A stretch of DNA of 64,000 nt from Akebia trifoliata (Eukaryota > Streptophyta > Magnoliopsida > Ranunculales > Lardizabalaceae). Below the pieces are notes generated by a model. It did no database searches. It was not told the origin of the DNA and worked only from the letters and a program-made list of their open reading frames with translations. The stretch spans positions 434,001 through 498,000 of the forward strand of contig CM030709.1 of assembly GCA_017979445.1 (NCBI GenBank), written 5' to 3'. Shown one piece after another: positions 45,457 through 58,534 of this stretch. Every line of letters begins with the position of its first letter. Within the stretch, counting starts at the first letter, position 1. Made by a program: the position numbers and the translations under genes.

Positions 45457-47884
45457 GCAAGCCATTACTAATTCTGACTGAGATCCATTATTATGAGATC
45501 TCTGGTTTTTGTAACATGAACATGTATGGGTTTTCATACCTTATAGTTTTAGGTGTTTGTATAATGTTGGGTTCTCCACTACTCTGGGAGAAACTTGATA
45601 TCTCGAGGTTTCCAACCTTGGGAAGTTCGATAAGAATAAGAAGAGCAGGGGGTTTCGAACGCCACGGATTTTTTTTTTCTTTTCTACATCAATTTGCTGA
45701 AGAAAGCATGGAATTTAAATGTTTCAAGTTCTTGACCATAAGGTATCTGATGTGCTCGCTTTTTTTGTTTTTTTGTTTTTTTTTTTTTTTTTTTCTCTCT
45801 AAGCATATTGTATCTATGTAATTGGGACACCTTAGAGTTTATCATAGTAAACATTATTTGATGTATGTACCTTACCTGATGGTGGATGGGAAAGTTGTAC
45901 TATAGCTGAAAATTTTAGCCTTTAATGCATTTGGAACAGTTATTGCTCCACCCCAAGGTTAACATTATTGAGCACTCGGAAGATCATTGATTCAACTTGA
46001 CTTGATAGCAAACTAAGGTTGAGTTGAGGCACCTTGGTGTTTACTGATCTCCATTTAGTACTTGAATGCTTGATGGTTTCTTTATAGCTTAGAAACCCAC
46101 AATTAGATGACCACATATGGTTTTTGATGTCGTAACTCATTAAACATGCGTGTGCTAGACTGAGTTTTGCCACTACTTTTCCTCGTGCAAAGACTGTAAA
46201 TGCATACCTTTAACAGAGAACTTATGTGTTTGACACATTAATATGTGATCTGATTATATCTACCATCTGAATGCATGTGAACATAACCAGGAGGGTGTCA
46301 ACAAGTATCAGATTACAAACTGACATATTTGAATCCTTTGGGTTTGGCTCGAGTCTGATTTTTTTTTTTTTGCATCCAGAGTCCAAAGGATAACTAGATT
46401 CAGATTGAGTCCTTATTCTATAACTGATTGTAATTGGTTTGCTGCCATTCCTGTTCGAGTAAGCTGATTTCTAAAATTTATAGAATACAAGTTTAATTTT
46501 CACAATGATTATCTTGAGTAGTCTTCTAATATTTCTTGGAACTAGGGCATAGTGCTGTTATCCCCATGGGTTATCCAGATTTGAGACGTGAATTGCAGGA
46601 ATTGAAGTAATTTTGGCTATGGTTGAGACTTGAGAGTGAGATATCATCTTTGAGAAGGGAAATACTGAGAAAAAAAAAAAAATTGAAGTCAAGCGTGTGC
46701 TATTTGAGAAACTGCTGAAGAAATCAAAGCATGTTGTTTGAGGACATGTGGAAAACATTTGGAGAATTGTTGAAAAGAAGTTTAGGTGGTTTAAGAAATT
46801 TGCAAAAAACAAATTTTGGAAGAACATTATATAGTGTATAGGTATGGGACAGGTTTGGCTGAAGCTACAATCCAGAATTTTTCTCAGGAATGGCAGGGTT
46901 TCTCTTCACATGTTAACTGAGGTGTCAGCATTTACATTATTCGGCTAATATTTATAAAACCCCACTAACATTGTAGATAGCCCCTGCAAGCAAACCAGAA
47001 CCTCCAAGCTGCACTTTACAAGGAAAACCTGTTGACCAAACTAAAGATCATGAAGTTGTGCAGCAAGAGACCCTTGACATAGCAATCATGGCCATCTTGA
47101 GTCTTGTAATTTTATTTTTTTTTGTTTTTTTGGTCCAAGGTTTTCGAAGAGTTTAGGGGGGTTTTCTTTGAGGGTTTTGTGGGTAATTGGGAAAGGGTGT
47201 GTTGTATTGCTATTGAGTAGTCTCTTTTGTATTGGCTCTCGCTTGTTTGGTCATCTCGGCCAATCTCGCTTCCATTAATAATCTTTGCTTATAAAAATAA
47301 AACTAAAAAACATATTCTTGGCACAATTGTGAGTAATTTTTCGTAGGAATTTAACTAGAACTGGACTTCATCCCACAACAGCACCCATGTACCCATGGGA
47401 AGTGGACATACAAACTTTTGAAACAACCTAATTTGGTACACAAAATGACCATAACATTTCATTTTTCAATTGAGCACTGCAAAATTTGAAATACTCAACC
47501 AAACACCCCTCAAAGAATTATACGATTTGATGGAATCTGTGTTTCTTCTTGAGGAGCTTGCTCTTATCTAAATTTGTAATACAAAAGGAAAGTTTTATGA
47601 CACGAAAATAAGTTTTGATACGTAAATTTTCTGACTGAATTTAGAATTGAAAATAAATTTAAGAATGAAAAAATAAAATCAATTCAAAAGGTTATACTGG
47701 GTTTCAATGGCAGCCATTTTGAAGTGTATGGATAATATCAGCTCTGCTATTTCTTATTCTGTTGGTAGTGTATCACAACAGCATGGCTAACCCTTACCTT
47801 ACAAAAATGGGAATTTTTTTGCAACAAACAGATGGGAATTAACAAAATTTAAAAAAAAAAAAATACAAAAATGTGAAAAAGTAT
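45457..47884. other. PPR 3' UTR and intergenic region between convergent genes
   Basis: Poly-T tracts (45775-45795, 46360, 47110) and no firm gene. The segment 46560-47150 looks like broken coding sequence. The stretch 47150-47310 (TTTGTATTGGCTCTCGCTTG, then TAATAATCTTTGCTTATAAA) resembles the 3' end of a poly(A) retroposon. Confidence 0.4.
46978..47151 (+). pseudogene. Open stretch after a good acceptor, possible broken exon
   Basis: After TAACATTGTAG the sequence stays open for 58 codons, reading IAPASKPEPPSCTLQGKPVD, then QQETLDIAIMAILSL and a hydrophobic tail ending VQGFRRV before TAG. Upstream, 46560-46830 gives scattered Lys/Glu-rich frames full of stops. No family recognised. It may be a decayed gene, or chance. 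Confidence 0.2.
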
Positions 47885-50800
47885 TTATGCCCGACTCATG
47901 TATTGCCCAGTTCTTGTGTCTACCAATATTTCGTCGCCAGTGTTCACAAACAACGGGACATTTACGACAGCACCTGTGTCAACAGTTGCTGGCTTCGATC
48001 CACCTGTCAAAGGTACTTATTTCATTAGCAAATTTATAGATACTGTTTCAAACTATCTATAGAGTTGTGAAGCAAGAGACACCGAAAGGAATAAGTTATG
48101 GTGTGAAGGTCCATCATGTGGTTGGTGAGGCTGAAAGAGTGCACATATGGATGCGGAGCTATTGAATATTCAGACCCAGGGTATCACAGAAACATCCTAA
48201 AGTTTAGACTATTATCCATTAAAAAAATGTCCCCTCATCACATTTATTTCATCCACATCTATTAATTTATTTTTGATTGATGTGGCCCTCAATTAAAAAA
48301 TCTTCATTGATGGGCATTTGCACTATTGAACTTGGGACGGTTTAAATTGTGTTTAGAGGTTGAGTTTACACATCAAAAAATTGTTTTAAGACCACTGATG
48401 AGGATTCCATCAATTTCCGAGAGGACCAAAAAACATTACCTGATGCAGTATCACCTCTAAGGCCAGGGTCCACATCAACTACGGCCAGCTTAACAGTGAT
48501 GGGAAGGTCAAAATCTATGACCTGCAGCAATATCAAAAGACCATTATTATTTCTAGAACAGTGAATTCATATAAATTATAAATTAATGAGCACTTCAATT
48601 TTTATGCATAAATTTTCAACCTTCCTCTCACCATTTCAGAGCCTTTCTATTTAATTTGATTTTAGAAGTACATCAACAATTTAACCAACCTGCTATAATT
48701 TTAGAGTAGGGCTAGCCTGACTAACATAATCAGGTTCCCAGCCTTACTAAGTCTTCTGAGAGTGCCATATGGAGGGAAAACTGGCAACATGGGCACCCAA
48801 AGCTACAATTTTCATAATTTTAAGGGAAATATCCTCTTTAATTAGTCCCTTATTCGAGTTCAATATTCTCATTCTATTATCTCATCAAACAACACTACAT
48901 CATTCACAAATAACATATGCCAAGGTATATCCCATTGAATATGAGTAACTAAATCATCCATAACTAGTGGAAAAAGATATACATTCAAGCTCAGTTCTTG
49001 GTGAAAATCTATTGTAATACAAAAACTCAATTATCTTATGACCAAAAGCATTTCCTGGAATCTTTGCCAAGTCTTTCTCACACACATTTATAAATGAGTT
49101 TAAGAGCACATAATGACATGTGTATGAGTGATATAATGATATAGTGATCAAGTACTGAAATACAATACTCAAACCACCCAAAGCATCTCACAATGTTGAT
49201 CAGATGGCATTCCAAGTGACCAATGCCCAATCATTAAAGAGGCCCTACTGAGCACAATAATGCTCTTCAAGCACATGTTGGTTGGGGTAACTTACATAAC
49301 ACAACTTGAAGAAATGGTGCAATCCAGATAAAAAAGGGAAAATACCTTTCCATTCCAAAACAGCAGATTGCAATCCATGCCCTCTTTCAACCACTTTTTC
49401 TTATCACCAACATCTGAATCGTTTAGACGAATTTCTTCATATGTAGACTGTGAAACAAACAAATACTCCAAATTTAATGAAAATAGGAGAAATTAACCAG
49501 GTTTATTCAATGTGAGAAAATTCAGAAATTAAGACCAACTGTTCAATAAAGTATCAACCCAGATAATTGGGATAAGGTTGTGACGTAACAATAACAATAA
49601 CAAAGCCTTATCCTAAGATTTGTGGTCAATCAAACGAATCTTGTTTCTCTATTCCACTCTATCCAGAGCCAAATCTTCTATTATTGAAAGTAAGTGGATA
49701 AGATTTTGATGATGATATCTAATAAAGTTACAAAAAATGATTTGGTGACTTCCGATTGGAATCACGAATTTCTTCAACTGTTCATCAGTTGTTTTCCAAC
49801 TAAGTTACTATATAAACAAAATTTTACCCAGTTGGAGGCAGCATGATGTGGAATTTTTTTTTTGTAGGCTTGTTGTGATGGTGGGGTCTCAATCCCAAGT
49901 GTGTGGTATAGCTAGAGAGTTCCCCACCCCACCGAGGTGGTATCTTCTAGATGGGGAACTAATTCAGAAATAATATTGATGCAGTGTATGTATAGTACAA
50001 ACCAGGATATTTATATTTTTGAACTGCAGAGTAACATGGATACTCTAAATCAGTATACAATGCCTTTAATTCCCTCCACCCCCTCGTGGGGAAGGTAACA
50101 AACATACATATATTTTTTGAAAACCAACATACATACATATATGAACAAGATTATTCTAAAAATAAGCCAATAAAATGAAATGAAAAGCAAACTGAATTGT
50201 ACCAGGTCCATGAACACAAACTGGGGACCATCCTTGTATGTGAATTGTTTAGTCTCCTTCATAATATTTGCTTGAGCTATCTGAATAAAATAACATGACA
50301 TTGAAAGGAAGATTAGAAAATCAGCTATAGATGTAATTATGTTGATACTAAACAATTTATTTTACGGACAGGTACTCATTTGTTTGAAGGGTTTTGTCGG
50401 GTCCATAGGCTTAAACAAAAACCTAAGCAATACGGTCCCCAGGCTAATCAAGTAAGATGACTGTTTAAATTCCTATGAGTCACGCAACTAGCTTCATAAC
50501 CTGGTCACATCTTCCTAAACACAAGTCTAGATGCTTGTTTTCTCTGGGAAAAAACTCCCATTGGTTACCTACTATTAGACTTTTATACGAGACCGATTCT
50601 CACATGACCTCTGTGTCACAAAATTGCCACCCAAATGTACACACCAAAAATAAGCCATGTTGATGGTCTCTAGGCATTGGGTTTGAGCCTTTTATTTCAC
50701 AAACTCAAAACCTTTTATCTTTAACCATGCCCTGATTCATGAAGAAAAATGTTCAAATCTAATGGTAAGAAATCATCAATTGGACTGATTTTTCAAGCGA

Positions 50801-51852
50801 AGCTCATGGGGTTAATTGGTCCAAAAGAATGTGTGACATGGTGCTTTTTTTAGGGTTCACTACATGTGCCTCCCAACCCAAAACTTTTTTTTTGGAAACC
50901 AAATTCACCTACTGAAGGAAATCAAACCAAATGTCTGACAAAGACCTTATGGGGTGAACTAAGAAAACACAAACTCATTATCTCCATAATTAAATAATGA
51001 ATGCTGAAAGTACTGTTTACACATTTCCTAAACTAATTGATGCAAAATAAAGTAAAAACTACAACTTCGACTGCTCTAAATGAATAGATTTTACTTATAA
51101 AAAATACAATTTTTATTTATTTATAAGTAACTCTTATACAAAATTTAGTAAAAACACCAGGAAGGTAACACTTGAAGCTTAAACAAGGAGATATTACCGT
51201 ACTTCCGGCTCTAAAAGTTTTATCCACTGTGTTGCCTGTTACATAATTCCGCATTTTGGTCCTCACAAATGCTGCCCCTTTTCCAGGTTTAACATGAAGA
51301 AACTCTACACATGACACTTGTAGATAAGCATCCGCACATAACCATAATCAATCAATTATCGATCCTCATTTTGTGACTCCAATAATACAAGAATAGCAAT
51401 CAAAGGGTGGAAAATTTCTTTTCTTGTTTTAAAAACTAGGAAAATAAGTAATCCTTCCTTCCTAAAATCATTTGAAACAGAACAACAACATTTTTAAAAT
51501 TAAAAAAAAAAAAAATTGGAAATTTTAAATCCATTCGGATAATTTCTCTTACCCATAACTCTCCATGGAAAACCATCTACTTCAATGTTTGAACCCACTT
51601 TAATATCGTTGCTAGAGAATGCCAAAATTTCTGCACCAAACAGTTATTTGTGAAAAAAGAGAGTACATTATGGTATAAAATCGTCAGAAGTCTATTAAAA
51701 AATTAAAAATTACTTGGGAATCTTGAACGCATAGGAATTTTGGGGAAAACCCGCATGGGCAGAACAGATGGCTTGGAAGAAGAGAAGGAGAGAGATGAAG
51801 AAGAACGAAGGCATGAAGTCGAAGAGATGTTGAAGTTTGCGATTCCCGCCAT
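47885..51852 (-). CDS. Organellar (probably plastid) elongation factor P
   Basis: Seven exons on the minus strand: 51852-51714, 51630-51553, 51304-51198, 50280-50203, 49447-49346, 48521-48440 and 48003-47885 (TAA); 234 aa. All junctions are GT/AG and in frame. Residues 1-50 are Ser/Arg-rich with few acidic residues ([20 protein letters not shown]), a transit peptide. The mature part starts near [15 protein letters not shown], the KOW-like domain I with the loop VKPGKGAAF, then [32 protein letters not shown], the OB domains, [20 protein letters not shown] and the C-terminal [14 protein letters not shown]. Lys 81 in the PGKG loop corresponds to the modified Lys34 of E. coli EF-P. EF-P helps ribosomes form peptide bonds at proline stretches, here presumably in the chloroplast. 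The mitochondrial-type plant paralogue is the alternative. A CAMTA-like ACGCGTG lies at about 51947. Confidence 0.92.
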
Positions 51853-52320
51853 GGTTGGTTACTGTTAGTGGGAGCTCAACCAAAATTGTCCCCAAATTTG
51901 GGTAACTGTTCAAGCTGATAAGGGCCTCTTAGAAGAGGAAAAGACCACGCGTGCGGCTTCATTAGCAATGGATTCTTGCACGCTTGACGTGTACCCTACC
52001 CTTTTAGTAAAAATATGTAAATATGAAAATAGGTGTACCCTTTTTGATAATTATTTTAAAATTTGTCTAAACCACTTGTTTCAGCAAAATACTAGTCCGT
52101 TTTGGTAATACACCTTATTTACCAACATGATTTTTTTTATGGGATTTGTTAACATGTGTCTTGAGGGCACACATTAAGGTGCATTAAATACACCTGGAAA
52201 CTTGATTTTCCTATCAAAATACCCTTAAAATTTTTTACTATAAAAAATACCTACAAATGCTTGTTTTCAAGGTGTTTTTAATGCACGTATGGGCACACGT
52301 TAACAAGACCTTTTATTTAT
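51853..52320. other. Promoter side of the EF-P gene
   Basis: Upstream of EF-P on the minus strand. It contains CACGCGTG at about 51946, an AAGGGCC-like motif and AT-rich sequence. Nothing else identified. Confidence 0.45.
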
Positions 52321-52490
52321 GAGTCGTGCTGAGGTGACAGGATTTACTGTGATTTTCACAAGTCTGACGTGGAGATGTGTACATAACCGTAGATGTTTTT
52401 TACTCGTATAGCAAGAAAAAACATCGATGGTTATATGAACATCCCAAGAATTGTGAGAATCACAGTAAATACCCTATCTCACGTCATCAT
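52321..52490. repeat. Foldback repeat beginning GAGTCGTG
   Basis: GGATTTACTGTGATTTTCAC in the left arm pairs with the right arm GTGAGAATCACAGTAAATAC. CATAACCGTAGATG pairs with CATCGATGGTTATATG. It opens with GAGTCGTGCT, the terminus shared by the other foldbacks here. Confidence 0.7.
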
Positions 52491-54118
52491 TTTCCTTTAT
52501 TTATTCATCTTGTCTCGTGTCCACCACTTTCATCGATGAAGGTAAGATCATGGTGTCAACAAAGGAATTATCGCCTAGAATGTTGCTTTCCCCAATCAAA
52601 ATTTGAGAATTTTCAAGGATCCACTCTTGTATCATGCACCCATCAAGTTCATAACTTTGGACAAATTTTGTTCAATGGTCTTATCTCCAAACTAAAACGT
52701 CATTAAGACTATTGGTTTGTCTATAGAGGACCCCTTCCTCCTGATGGACTATCAAGAGTAGATTCTTCTGAATCATCTAATCTTAGATGAAACTAAACCC
52801 TTAATTAGATTTATAATTATTAGTTAATATATATTTATATAAAATAATTATAATTCTTTTTACAAAATAAGATTGATTTAAAGATTTTTTTTTAATATTA
52901 AATTGGAGTTAGGCGGACCTCCACCAGAAAAGTTATAAATCGTTATAGGAATGTCCAACAACATCCTTAGTAATAAGATTCACAAGTTCTATTGAAAAAC
53001 AATCGACTCCATTATAATACACCCATGAGAAGGTAACAAAAAGGCCAAGAAATCAACAGCCTTATTAGTTTTTATAGCAAAAGACAAGCTCCACCATTTG
53101 AAATCCAGTCATGAGAAGTTTGATTTTCTTAGCGAGCAATTTGGGCCTCCATGGAGTCTCACAAGATCCATTTACACAGTATCGTCCCATTAAAAGACTA
53201 CTTATTACAATATCGTATTTTTATTTAAATAATAAGAATATAAATTATAAAAATAATTATTTTAATTAATAAACATAAAAAATAAATTAATAATCAATTA
53301 AGTTTAATTGTCTGGAATAAGATTTTCAAAATATCATTCGAGTATCTCAGTTATCAAATGAGATATTGTGCAAGACAATTCACAAACAAGATATCTCACT
53401 CGGTCTTGAACAATACAAGATGACTCTAACAGGTCATCTTGATTTTGGACAAGACCTGAAACCATTATTCATGAACGATGACCCATTGAATTAATCATCT
53501 TGGAAATACATGATTTCTATCAATGGATGGATCAGATTAATTTATTGGTCCAAATACCATGATCTAAATTTTAAAGTCAAATTGCTGAACTTGGGAGATC
53601 ACAAAATAAACTATATTTCTTCAATACCAACTTATATTCTTTTTTTTTTTTTTGCTAACCGAGTATTCGGGTCAGCTTGCACGCATCACAACTAATCTTG
53701 GGGAGGACTACTGCAGCAACCCACAGCCTTAGACTAACTTATATTCTTCCTAATGGGTAATAACAAATTATTAATTCGTAATTAAGACATTAGACCTAAC
53801 CACGTCTAGGGCTAGTAGTTGGAGATAATGATAGAATCAAAAGCCGTTTTCAGTTGAATCAATTATAAAATCCAAACTCTCCGCACGTTTGATGTAGGCA
53901 GCTGTGGTCTTAATTTTTATTAACTACAAAGAAAATGATTAAAATGTTCCACTTGTAACAGTTTTCACTATCACCTCCATTCCTTTTTCCTTAAAATATT
54001 TAAAGTCGGTGACACGAGCATTCGGGCATTCTCCCTACAGTTGAAGCTTGTGAAAGCCGCAAAGCCTAATGGAGTGCATTTTAAGGTGTGATTCGTCTCT
54101 AGTCTTAAGTTTTGGAAA
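52491..54118. other. Intergenic, no gene seen
   Basis: Very AT-rich (especially 52790-52880 and 53215-53310). It contains the poly-T-headed retroposon tail at 53638-53735. No coding signal. Confidence 0.5.
53638..53735 (-). mobile_element. 3' tail of a poly(A) retroposon (RTE-LINE/SINE-like)
   Basis: A run of T is followed by GCTAACCGAGTATTCGGGTC and GACTACTGCAGCAACCCACA, a pattern I associate with 3' ends of plant RTE-type retroposons. Read on the minus strand it ends in poly(A). Only the tail is present. Confidence 0.4.
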
Positions 54119-54496
54119 GGGTAAATTACACTTTGACCCATGTAGTTTAGCATAATTTCATGTTGACCTCTAATGTTTTGATAATTGCACTTACCTCCCA
54201 TTTCACTCACGATGTTAAAATTTAGATGTTATTTTTACTATTTTACCCTTTTATTTTTTTATAAAAATATCTTTTAAACGATAATTAAAAATGTCCCTGT
54301 CTAAACATTCACATTCTTATGTACGAACCTATTTTTGCAAGAATATTTTTATTTATTTTAAAAAAGATAAAATGGTCTTTATAAAAATAAAAATCATTTT
54401 TTAAATGCTTGGTTGACGGCAAGTAGATGGAAGGGGGTAAATGAACCCCTTAGATAATTGTAGATGTCAAAACTTACACTACCTCGTGATTCTCAT

Positions 54497-54941
54497 TGAT
54501 AAAGGAATTCTAATTTTCCTGTGCTCGTAGGTATGCCTGCAACAACACTACTCTAATGCTCAAGTCAGGATTTTTAGTATAGAAAATATTGTAGGTTATT
54601 TTTAGAGAAAATTGCATACCTTTCAGTACCTTGTACCTATGTATTTATAGATGTTTCCTTCCTTAAATCTTTCCAGATTTTCTCATTGATTTTCATTTGA
54701 ATGGTTACATTCTTTTAGGGATTTCCTTAATTTTTGCGAATACAGTTATACCCCTTATTTTAAGGGATTTGTAACTCCAGAACTTCAATTACATACCCTC
54801 GGAGCTCAATTGAAGGTCGAGACCAATCTTTCTTCCTTTTCTGCTGTTTCGGTTGCTTGGCTAAGTTGTCTTGTAATTCAAACGTTCGACTAAGTTGCCT
54901 CGAGATTGCCATGTGTTACTTTTTCGAAAATATCCTCCACA
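54497..54941 (-). repeat. Gypsy LTR, left (3' LTR in element orientation)
   Basis: Shares GAAAATTGCATACCTTTCAG, TATGTATTTATAGA, TTTTAAGGGATTTGTAACTC and TTGCCTCGAGATTG with the right LTR. Several dozen differences indicate an old insertion. Confidence 0.8.
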
Positions 54942-55679
54942 ATACCCTCTCTTGAGGTTTTGGATCTTGATCTGAGACCTCGAGATAACCTAATTCATGT
55001 TAAACACGTAGCCAATTTTCTGTTGGACAATTTGTTGGTAGCTTCCCACTTATGGCATTAAATTTAAAGTCCGACTGTACAAACTTCTAAGGGGCTCTGA
55101 ATAACTTTTTCGTAAGACGCGCTGCCGACTGCTTTGTATTGCGGTGCATTTATGCGTTGTACACACATTGTCTCCTCACCAATGGTCAATGGTGCATACA
55201 TGTTCATACTATTTTCATCATTTTCCGTGCCCATTAATACGTCTCCTCGCTCATTATTACCTCATTTTTTGAGTGTATCATAGCCTTTTATTTGTTATGT
55301 ATCTTGAGGCTTTTGAGGTCTATAAATACCCTCTTTCCTCTCATTATTTCTTTTTTTTTACTTTTTACTCTTTTTTCTTCTTCTCTAACTCTTTGTTTTT
55401 AATTTCGTTTTTGTCTTCACGCTCTCCTTAGCTCGGTGGTAGCTAGTATTCCTCAACAAAGTACCAATTACCAGGACCCTTATTTGAGCACAAGGCTTGA
55501 CTCCCATAATGGGCCAAGGCTTTCGCTAAATCAGCTCATAGTAATATCGGTATATTTAATGAGAATTAAGAAAAAAATATTTATTGATAGTACTTCTTAA
55601 GATTAAAGCATTCCACAATGCTATGATTACAACTCCCATTCTAATTTTTAAGTAATAGACTTCGACTTCTCTTACTCAA

Positions 55680-58084
55680 TGTACGATATATAGTCCTTCC
55701 AAGTTTGTTTCGAGTTTTCCATTGTTTAACTCTCGTGTATTGGAGAACACCTTTTGTAACACCATATCTCCGATCTTAAACGCCTTCTTTTGTACTTTCT
55801 GGTTATATGATCTCTTTAACTGCTGTTGGTACTGACCAAGCCTTTCCTTCACTTGTTCTCAAGTTTGATCTAATCAATCGAGGTTTCGTGTTATCAACTC
55901 TTCGTTCATGCTTGTCTCGACAATCTATGCTTTTGTTGTGGGGATTTGCACCTCAGTAGGGATTACTACCTCTGTTTTGTATGCTAATGCAAATGGCATT
56001 AATCTCGTGGTCCTTTTAGGCGTCGTTCGATATGCTCACAACACGTTGTGCAATTCTTTTCCCCATCCTTCCTTATGGCCAGTCTGTTTTTTATTCAAGT
56101 TATATATTATTGTTTTGTTGGAGGCTTCTGCTTGGCCGTTCCCTTGTAGCTACCTCAGCGACGTTGGAGTAAGTGTATTTCGTATATTTTACAGTATGAG
56201 AGAACTCGATTTCTTTTGAATTGGGGTGTCGTTATCTGATATTACTGCATATGGGATCCCAAAATGCGTTATGATGTACTCTTACATAAACTTGATAACT
56301 TCTTCCCCATTTACGAGAGTCAGTAATATAACTTTTATTCACTTCGTGAAATAATTCGTTACCCCCAATATAAATACCTTACCCTTTGTCCCTTGAGGTA
56401 GATGACTAACAATATCCATCCCCAAGATCATGAACGATGAGGGAGTTGTCATTGGATGGAGCTCTCTTGAAGGTCGGAGATTCAACTAAGCATACTTTTG
56501 GCATTTGTCACATGATCTTACATACCTCTTGTAGTCCTCTTGCATCATCGACTAATAATATCCTTAAGTCACTGCTTTGTTTTCCATCGATCGACCTTCC
56601 GAATGATTCTCGCATATTCTTTTGTGTATCTTTGCCATTTCCAACTTAAACTTTTCTGACTGTAGACATTTTAGAGGTGGTCCCCTGAACAACATTCTAT
56701 ATAGCTCTCCATTGACTAGTATATATCTTTTGACTTTGTAGAGGAGATTCTAAGCCTTCTTTTTATTTTCGGTGAGAGTTTTTTACTAAAGATATTTGAC
56801 GTAGTCACCCATCCAATATAGTGTTCAGTTGATCTGTATGTACTCCTCTAATTGATGGTTGATGCTTGCCTTCTGCTAATATTCCACAAGTATCATTCGT
56901 AAGTCTGAATCTCCGAGCATTGAAGCGACGAATGTCAGTGAGTTGGCGTGTCTATTTTCGTCCATCGGGATTCTACTTATTTTTATCTCCCAAAATTTGT
57001 CGAGCTCATTTTTTAATATTGCCAAGTATCTCGCCATCCGTTCATCTTTAGTCTGGTATTCCCCACTATACTGATCCACAACTAGTTGTGAGTTGGTAAA
57101 CACCAGAAGCTTATCAATCTTCAACTCCTTTGCCATTTTGAGCTCATTTGTGAATGCTTCATATTCTGTCTTATTATTTGAAGCATCGTACCCAAGCTTC
57201 AATGCTTTCTCTAGCCTATCATTGCTTGGGGTTACTAATACTATTCTGACTCTTGGCCCACTACAGTTTGACGATTCATCTACAAATATTCTCCATCCCG
57301 TTTGGGTGCCCCATGCGTTGAATTCCATTATTTCCACGTCTTCTTCTTCCTCCCAGTCGGGGTCGTCAATTGGAAAGTCAACAAGAAAGTCTGCTAACAT
57401 TTGTCCTTTCAATGTTGTTCGTCATTCGAATTGTAAATTATGCTCTTTGAGTGTTACTGCCCATTTCACCATTTTCTTGGATTTATCTGATAATGTAGCA
57501 TGTCCCTTAGAGGGTGATCGATTATTACTCGAATTTGGTGAGACTAGAAATATGGTCTGAGCTTTTGGGCCGAGTATTTTGCTGATGAAATAAAAAATCG
57601 AATTTAGAGATAGCGTTGTGACTCCCAAGTAAATCTTTAATTCCTTTCATTCCTTTGGAGTATTGAGTATTGGCGGTTGCCCCAAGTATTTCTTCAGGTT
57701 TTGGAAGGTTGTCTCGCATTCCTCATTCCATTCGAACCCTCTTCTTTTATTCAGTAAATTGAATAGTGGCCGGTATCTATTTAAAACTCTTGAGATGAAT
57801 CTGTTCAGGGTTGTTATCCTCCCAGTTAGGGTTTGCACCTGTTTGAGGTCCTTTGGACTCGGTATCTCGATCAAATAGCGTATTTGATCGAGATCGGCCT
57901 CGATTCCTCTTTTCGTAACCATATACTTGAGGAATTTCCCAGATGATAATCTGAAAGTGTACTTTTTTGGGTTTAATTTCATTCGATATTCCCTCAATCG
58001 TACAGACGTTCCCTTGAGGTCCCTTAAGTGATCTTTTGCCCATTTGCTTTTTACTAGCATATCGTAAATGTAAATTTCTGTCAT
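55680..58084 (-). pseudogene. Gypsy pol remnant: RT C-half, RNase H, integrase
   Basis: 58084-57647 reads YIYDMLVKSKWAKDHLRDL and RMKLNPKKYTFRLSSGKFL; the RT active-site YIDD is altered to YIYD. It is followed by the RT-RNase H connection (TLTGRITTLNRFISR). 57412-56876 is the RNase H ORF (GWRIFVDESSN, NNKTEYEAF, DKLLVFTNSQLVVDQ). Further left, broken frames give the integrase zinc finger (CDKCQKYA) near 56500, core fragments, and a C-terminal KIGDMVLQKVF near 55780. Stops and frame changes throughout. Confidence 0.8.
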
Positions 58085-58090
58085 TCTGGG

Positions 58091-58534
58091 CGATAAAATA
58101 ATTCTAACTTTCTTGTGCTCCTAAATGTGCTTACAAAAACACTACTCTGAGACTCAAGTCAAGATTTTTATTATAGAAAATAGTATAGGGTATTTTCCGA
58201 GAAAATTGCATACCTTTCAGTGCCTTGCACCTATGTATTTATAGAGATATCCTCCCTTACATCTTCCAGATTTCTTTTTGATTTTCATTTGAACGGTTAC
58301 ATTCTTTTAGGGACTTGCTTTGATTTCCGCGAATACAATTATACTCCTTATTTTAAGGGATTTGTAACTCCCGAACTTCAATTACATATTCTTGGAGTTC
58401 ATTGAAGGCTGAGACCGATCTTTCTTCCTTTTCTCTTGTTTTAGTCATTTGGCTAAGTTATCTTGTAATTCAAACATTCGGTTAAGTTGCCTCGAGATTG
58501 TCACGTGTTACTTTTTCAAAAAATATCCTCCACA
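58091..58534 (-). repeat. Gypsy LTR, right (5' LTR in element orientation)
   Basis: Direct partner of 54497-54941. It directly abuts pol at about 58090, leaving no primer-binding site or gag. Confidence 0.8.

Larger units (their letters stand above)
54497..58534 (-). mobile_element. Degenerate Ty3/gypsy retrotransposon
   Basis: About 425-440-bp direct LTRs (54497-54941 and 58091-58534) bound a pol remnant on the minus strand. The outer LTR starts read TGATAAAG and CGATAAAA and the ends CTCCACA. On the minus strand the 5' LTR is immediately followed by the active-site region of reverse transcriptase, so gag, protease and the first half of RT are absent. I could not find a clear 5-bp target duplication. 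Confidence 0.8.

Noticed and set aside
55908..56219. 103-codon plus-strand ORF in the Gypsy element
   Set aside because: Complement of the integrase remnant that reads on the minus strand; no independent features. The same holds for 57093-57560.
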